In this document: one piece after another, positions 63,880 to 64,000 of the stretch
Numbering within the stretch: the first letter of the stretch is position 1
Layout: the number at the start of each line of letters is the position of its first letter
Assembly (NCBI GenBank): GCA_016290335.1
Contig: JAEETM010000006.1
Coordinates: 12,729-76,728 of the forward strand
Source: Treponema sp.
Lineage (GTDB): Bacteria > Spirochaetota > Spirochaetia > Treponematales > Treponemataceae
Direction of reading: 5' to 3'
Length of the DNA stretch: 64,000 nucleotides
Notes under the pieces: model-generated
What the model saw: the letters and a program-made list of their open reading frames with translations, nothing else
Database searches by the model: none
Told to the model about the DNA's origin: nothing
Position numbers and translations under genes: made by a program

Positions 63880-64000
63880 TTACGGCCTGAAATCTTCCTT
63901 AAGCGAAACTTTTCCCAACCCGGTTTTCAACGTTTCTGCGGTAAATCCGTAAGACATGGACGAAATGTCGTTCTTTTCTTTATGCAATGCGCCGGTTACC
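63880..64000 (-). CDS. C-terminal end of an unidentified protein (partial)
   Basis: An open minus-strand frame enters from the window edge, reads SSMSYGFTAETLKTGLGKVS and ends with EDFRP and a TAA at 63880-63882. Forty residues are too few to assign a family. It lies 50 bp upstream of the GNAT-like gene, in the same direction. Confidence 0.5.
   Translation of the reverse strand, partial: VTGALHKEKNDISSMSYGFTAETLKTGLGKVSLKEDFRP

Noticed and set aside
1..64000. CRISPR arrays, tRNA or rRNA genes, riboswitches and prophage genes
   Set aside because: No repeat-spacer pattern, cloverleaf, conserved rRNA stretch or phage-type genes were noticed on reading either strand; a dedicated search (tRNAscan, Rfam) would be needed to exclude small RNAs.

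Overview
This 64 kb window is one large surface-polysaccharide (O-antigen/capsule-type) locus. It combines envelope parts of a Gram-negative cell (a Wzz-like co-polymerase, an O-antigen ligase-like protein, a Wzx flippase and an EpsG/Wzy-type polymerase) with families common in Firmicutes (TupA ATP-grasp, TuaH-like transferase, YfhO, LicD, IspD/TarI-like cytidylyltransferases). With strong GGAGG-type ribosome sites and moderate GC, that mix suggests a diderm Firmicute of the Negativicutes. This is an inference; no rRNA or housekeeping gene is present to confirm it.

Layout. 1-1275 (+): tail of a UDP-glucose dehydrogenase and a UDP-glucuronate 4-epimerase. 1306-12780 (-): UDP-galactopyranose mutase, a tandem-domain GT2, a coupled HPr-kinase-like/GT8/PqqD/NTP_transf_5/ABC block, and a complete dTDP-rhamnose set (rfbB, C, D, A). 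12.8-18.0 kb: a gene graveyard of broken or truncated glycosyltransferases, an SGNH hydrolase remnant and a 1.2 kb IS3-family element with a damaged orfA. 18.0-26.7 kb (-): a second PglK-like ABC transporter, four glycosyltransferases, an AraD-type epimerase, an SDR and an IspD-like cytidylyltransferase. 27.1-29.7 kb (+): a dehydrogenase with an N-terminal XRE DNA-binding domain, followed by a second 4-epimerase. 29.7-32.0 kb: wreckage of a YfhO gene and an acyltransferase. 32.1-36.9 kb (-): a NitT/TauT-type ABC importer, a degenerate IspD-like protein and an FGGY kinase. A divergent gene at 37.15 kb (+) encodes a second XRE-enzyme fusion, carrying a degenerate IspD-like domain; strong promoters and palindromes lie between them.

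38.1-57.9 kb (-) is the main assembly operon. It has three LicD proteins, Wzx, an intact YfhO, TupA, Wzy, two GT4 enzymes, a mini acyl-carrier/ketoacyl-synthase pathway, and a bacillosamine-type set (PglF-, PglE-, PglC- and PglD-like). 58.1 kb (+) is a Wzz-like protein. 58.9-64 kb (-) holds an O-antigen ligase-like protein with a long Lys/Ala-rich loop, two glycosyltransferases and a GNAT/FemAB-like protein.

How the parts may work together: the PglF/E/D/C set makes and loads the first sugar; rhamnose, galactofuranose and uronic acids extend it; LicD proteins may add CDP-activated phospho-polyol groups; Wzx or the ABC flippases export the unit; Wzy, Wzz and the ligase polymerise and attach it. 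The least ordinary features are the two XRE-enzyme fusions, the importer/kinase/cytidylyltransferase cassette that resembles a lic locus built from other protein families, and the PqqD/HPr-kinase/nucleotidyltransferase group known from phosphorylated lasso-peptide clusters but found here without a visible precursor or cyclase.
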